A DNA stretch of 5,876 nt from Candidatus Parcubacteria bacterium (lineage in GTDB: Bacteria > Patescibacteriota > Patescibacteriia > UBA1558 > GWA2-36-10): contig DAOVVF010000037.1 of assembly GCA_030632225.1 (NCBI GenBank), forward strand, positions 1 through 5,876, given 5' to 3'. The notes below the pieces were generated by a model. The model ran no database searches. It was not told the origin of the DNA and saw only the letters and a list, made by a program, of their open reading frames with translations. The position numbers were made by a program, and so were the translations under genes. The first letter of the stretch is position 1. Each line of letters starts with the position of its first letter. Below are positions 5,826 to 5,876 of this stretch, piece by piece.

Positions 5826-5876
5826 TTATTTTTCTGTCATTTTGTCATAAGTTTCTAATTCATCATTCACAACATC
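5826..5876 (-). CDS. C-terminal end of an upstream gene (5' part beyond the window)
   Basis: Reading leftward from the window edge, one frame is open for 16 codons and ends in TAA at 5828-5826: DVVNDELETYDKMTEK. The other two minus-strand frames hit stops almost at once. The TAA sits 1 nt before the kinase ATG, the same tight packing as the other junctions, so this is probably the tail of the preceding gene in the same transcript. The acidic, hydrophilic tail is not diagnostic and no family can be named. Confidence 0.55.
   Translation of the reverse strand, partial: DVVNDELETYDKMTEK

Larger units (their letters stand above)
1..5876 (-). other. Interior of one long polycistronic unit
   Basis: Eight genes plus an upstream tail run in the same direction. 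Junctions from upstream to downstream are: tail/kinase 1 nt apart, kinase/thyA 4 nt overlap, thyA/folA 4 nt overlap, folA/dut 1 nt overlap, dut/tmk 25 nt gap, tmk/gatB 4 nt overlap, gatB/PTA-like 1 nt overlap, PTA-like/left-edge gene 8 nt overlap. No promoter or terminator is visible, so both ends of the transcript must lie outside. Co-transcription is inferred from geometry, not shown. Confidence 0.75.

Overview
This is an AT-rich bacterial window in which every supportable gene lies on the minus strand, so the transcription order runs from right to left. No gap between genes exceeds 25 nt. Most junctions overlap: 1 nt (TAATG) at folA/dut and gatB/PTA-like, 4 nt (ATGA) at kinase/thyA, thyA/folA and tmk/gatB, and 8 nt at the left-hand junction. 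The whole window therefore reads as the interior of one long polycistronic unit, with no promoter, terminator, RNA gene or mobile element visible.

In transcription order it holds: (1) the last 16 codons of an unidentified gene entering from the right edge; (2) a P-loop nucleoside/nucleotide kinase-like protein; (3) thyA, thymidylate synthase; (4) folA, dihydrofolate reductase; (5) dut, dUTPase; (6) tmk, thymidylate kinase; (7) gatB, the B subunit of Asp/Glu-tRNA amidotransferase; (8) a protein that looks like the phosphotransacetylase/phosphotransbutyrylase (PTA/PTB) fold and resembles the uncharacterised MtxX-like branch; (9) the first 169 codons of a Trp/Tyr/Lys-rich protein that runs off the left edge and may be the N-terminal part of a PEP-utilising-enzyme-like protein.

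The four central enzymes form a complete short pathway. Dut turns dUTP into dUMP. ThyA methylates dUMP to dTMP, oxidising methylene-THF to DHF. FolA reduces DHF back to THF. Tmk phosphorylates dTMP to dTDP. The upstream kinase may act on another (deoxy)nucleotide. GatB belongs to translation (Gln-tRNA/Asn-tRNA by transamidation) and is simply packed into the same transcript.

The extreme compaction, A/T-rich codons, near absence of Shine-Dalgarno sequences at correct spacing, and mixing of unrelated housekeeping genes suggest a small, streamlined bacterial genome, plausibly Patescibacteria (CPR). This is inference; no rRNA or marker in the window settles it. TGA is used as a stop at three ATGA junctions, so a UGA-recoding lineage is unlikely.

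The most notable points are the unassigned PTA/MtxX-like protein paired with the left-edge gene, and departures from consensus in active sites: DHFR lacks the usual Trp of the 'PW' motif, ThyA has Leu instead of Pro directly before its catalytic Cys plus a short nearby insertion, and Tmk has a Lys in its P-loop. I found no evidence of a wholly new system.
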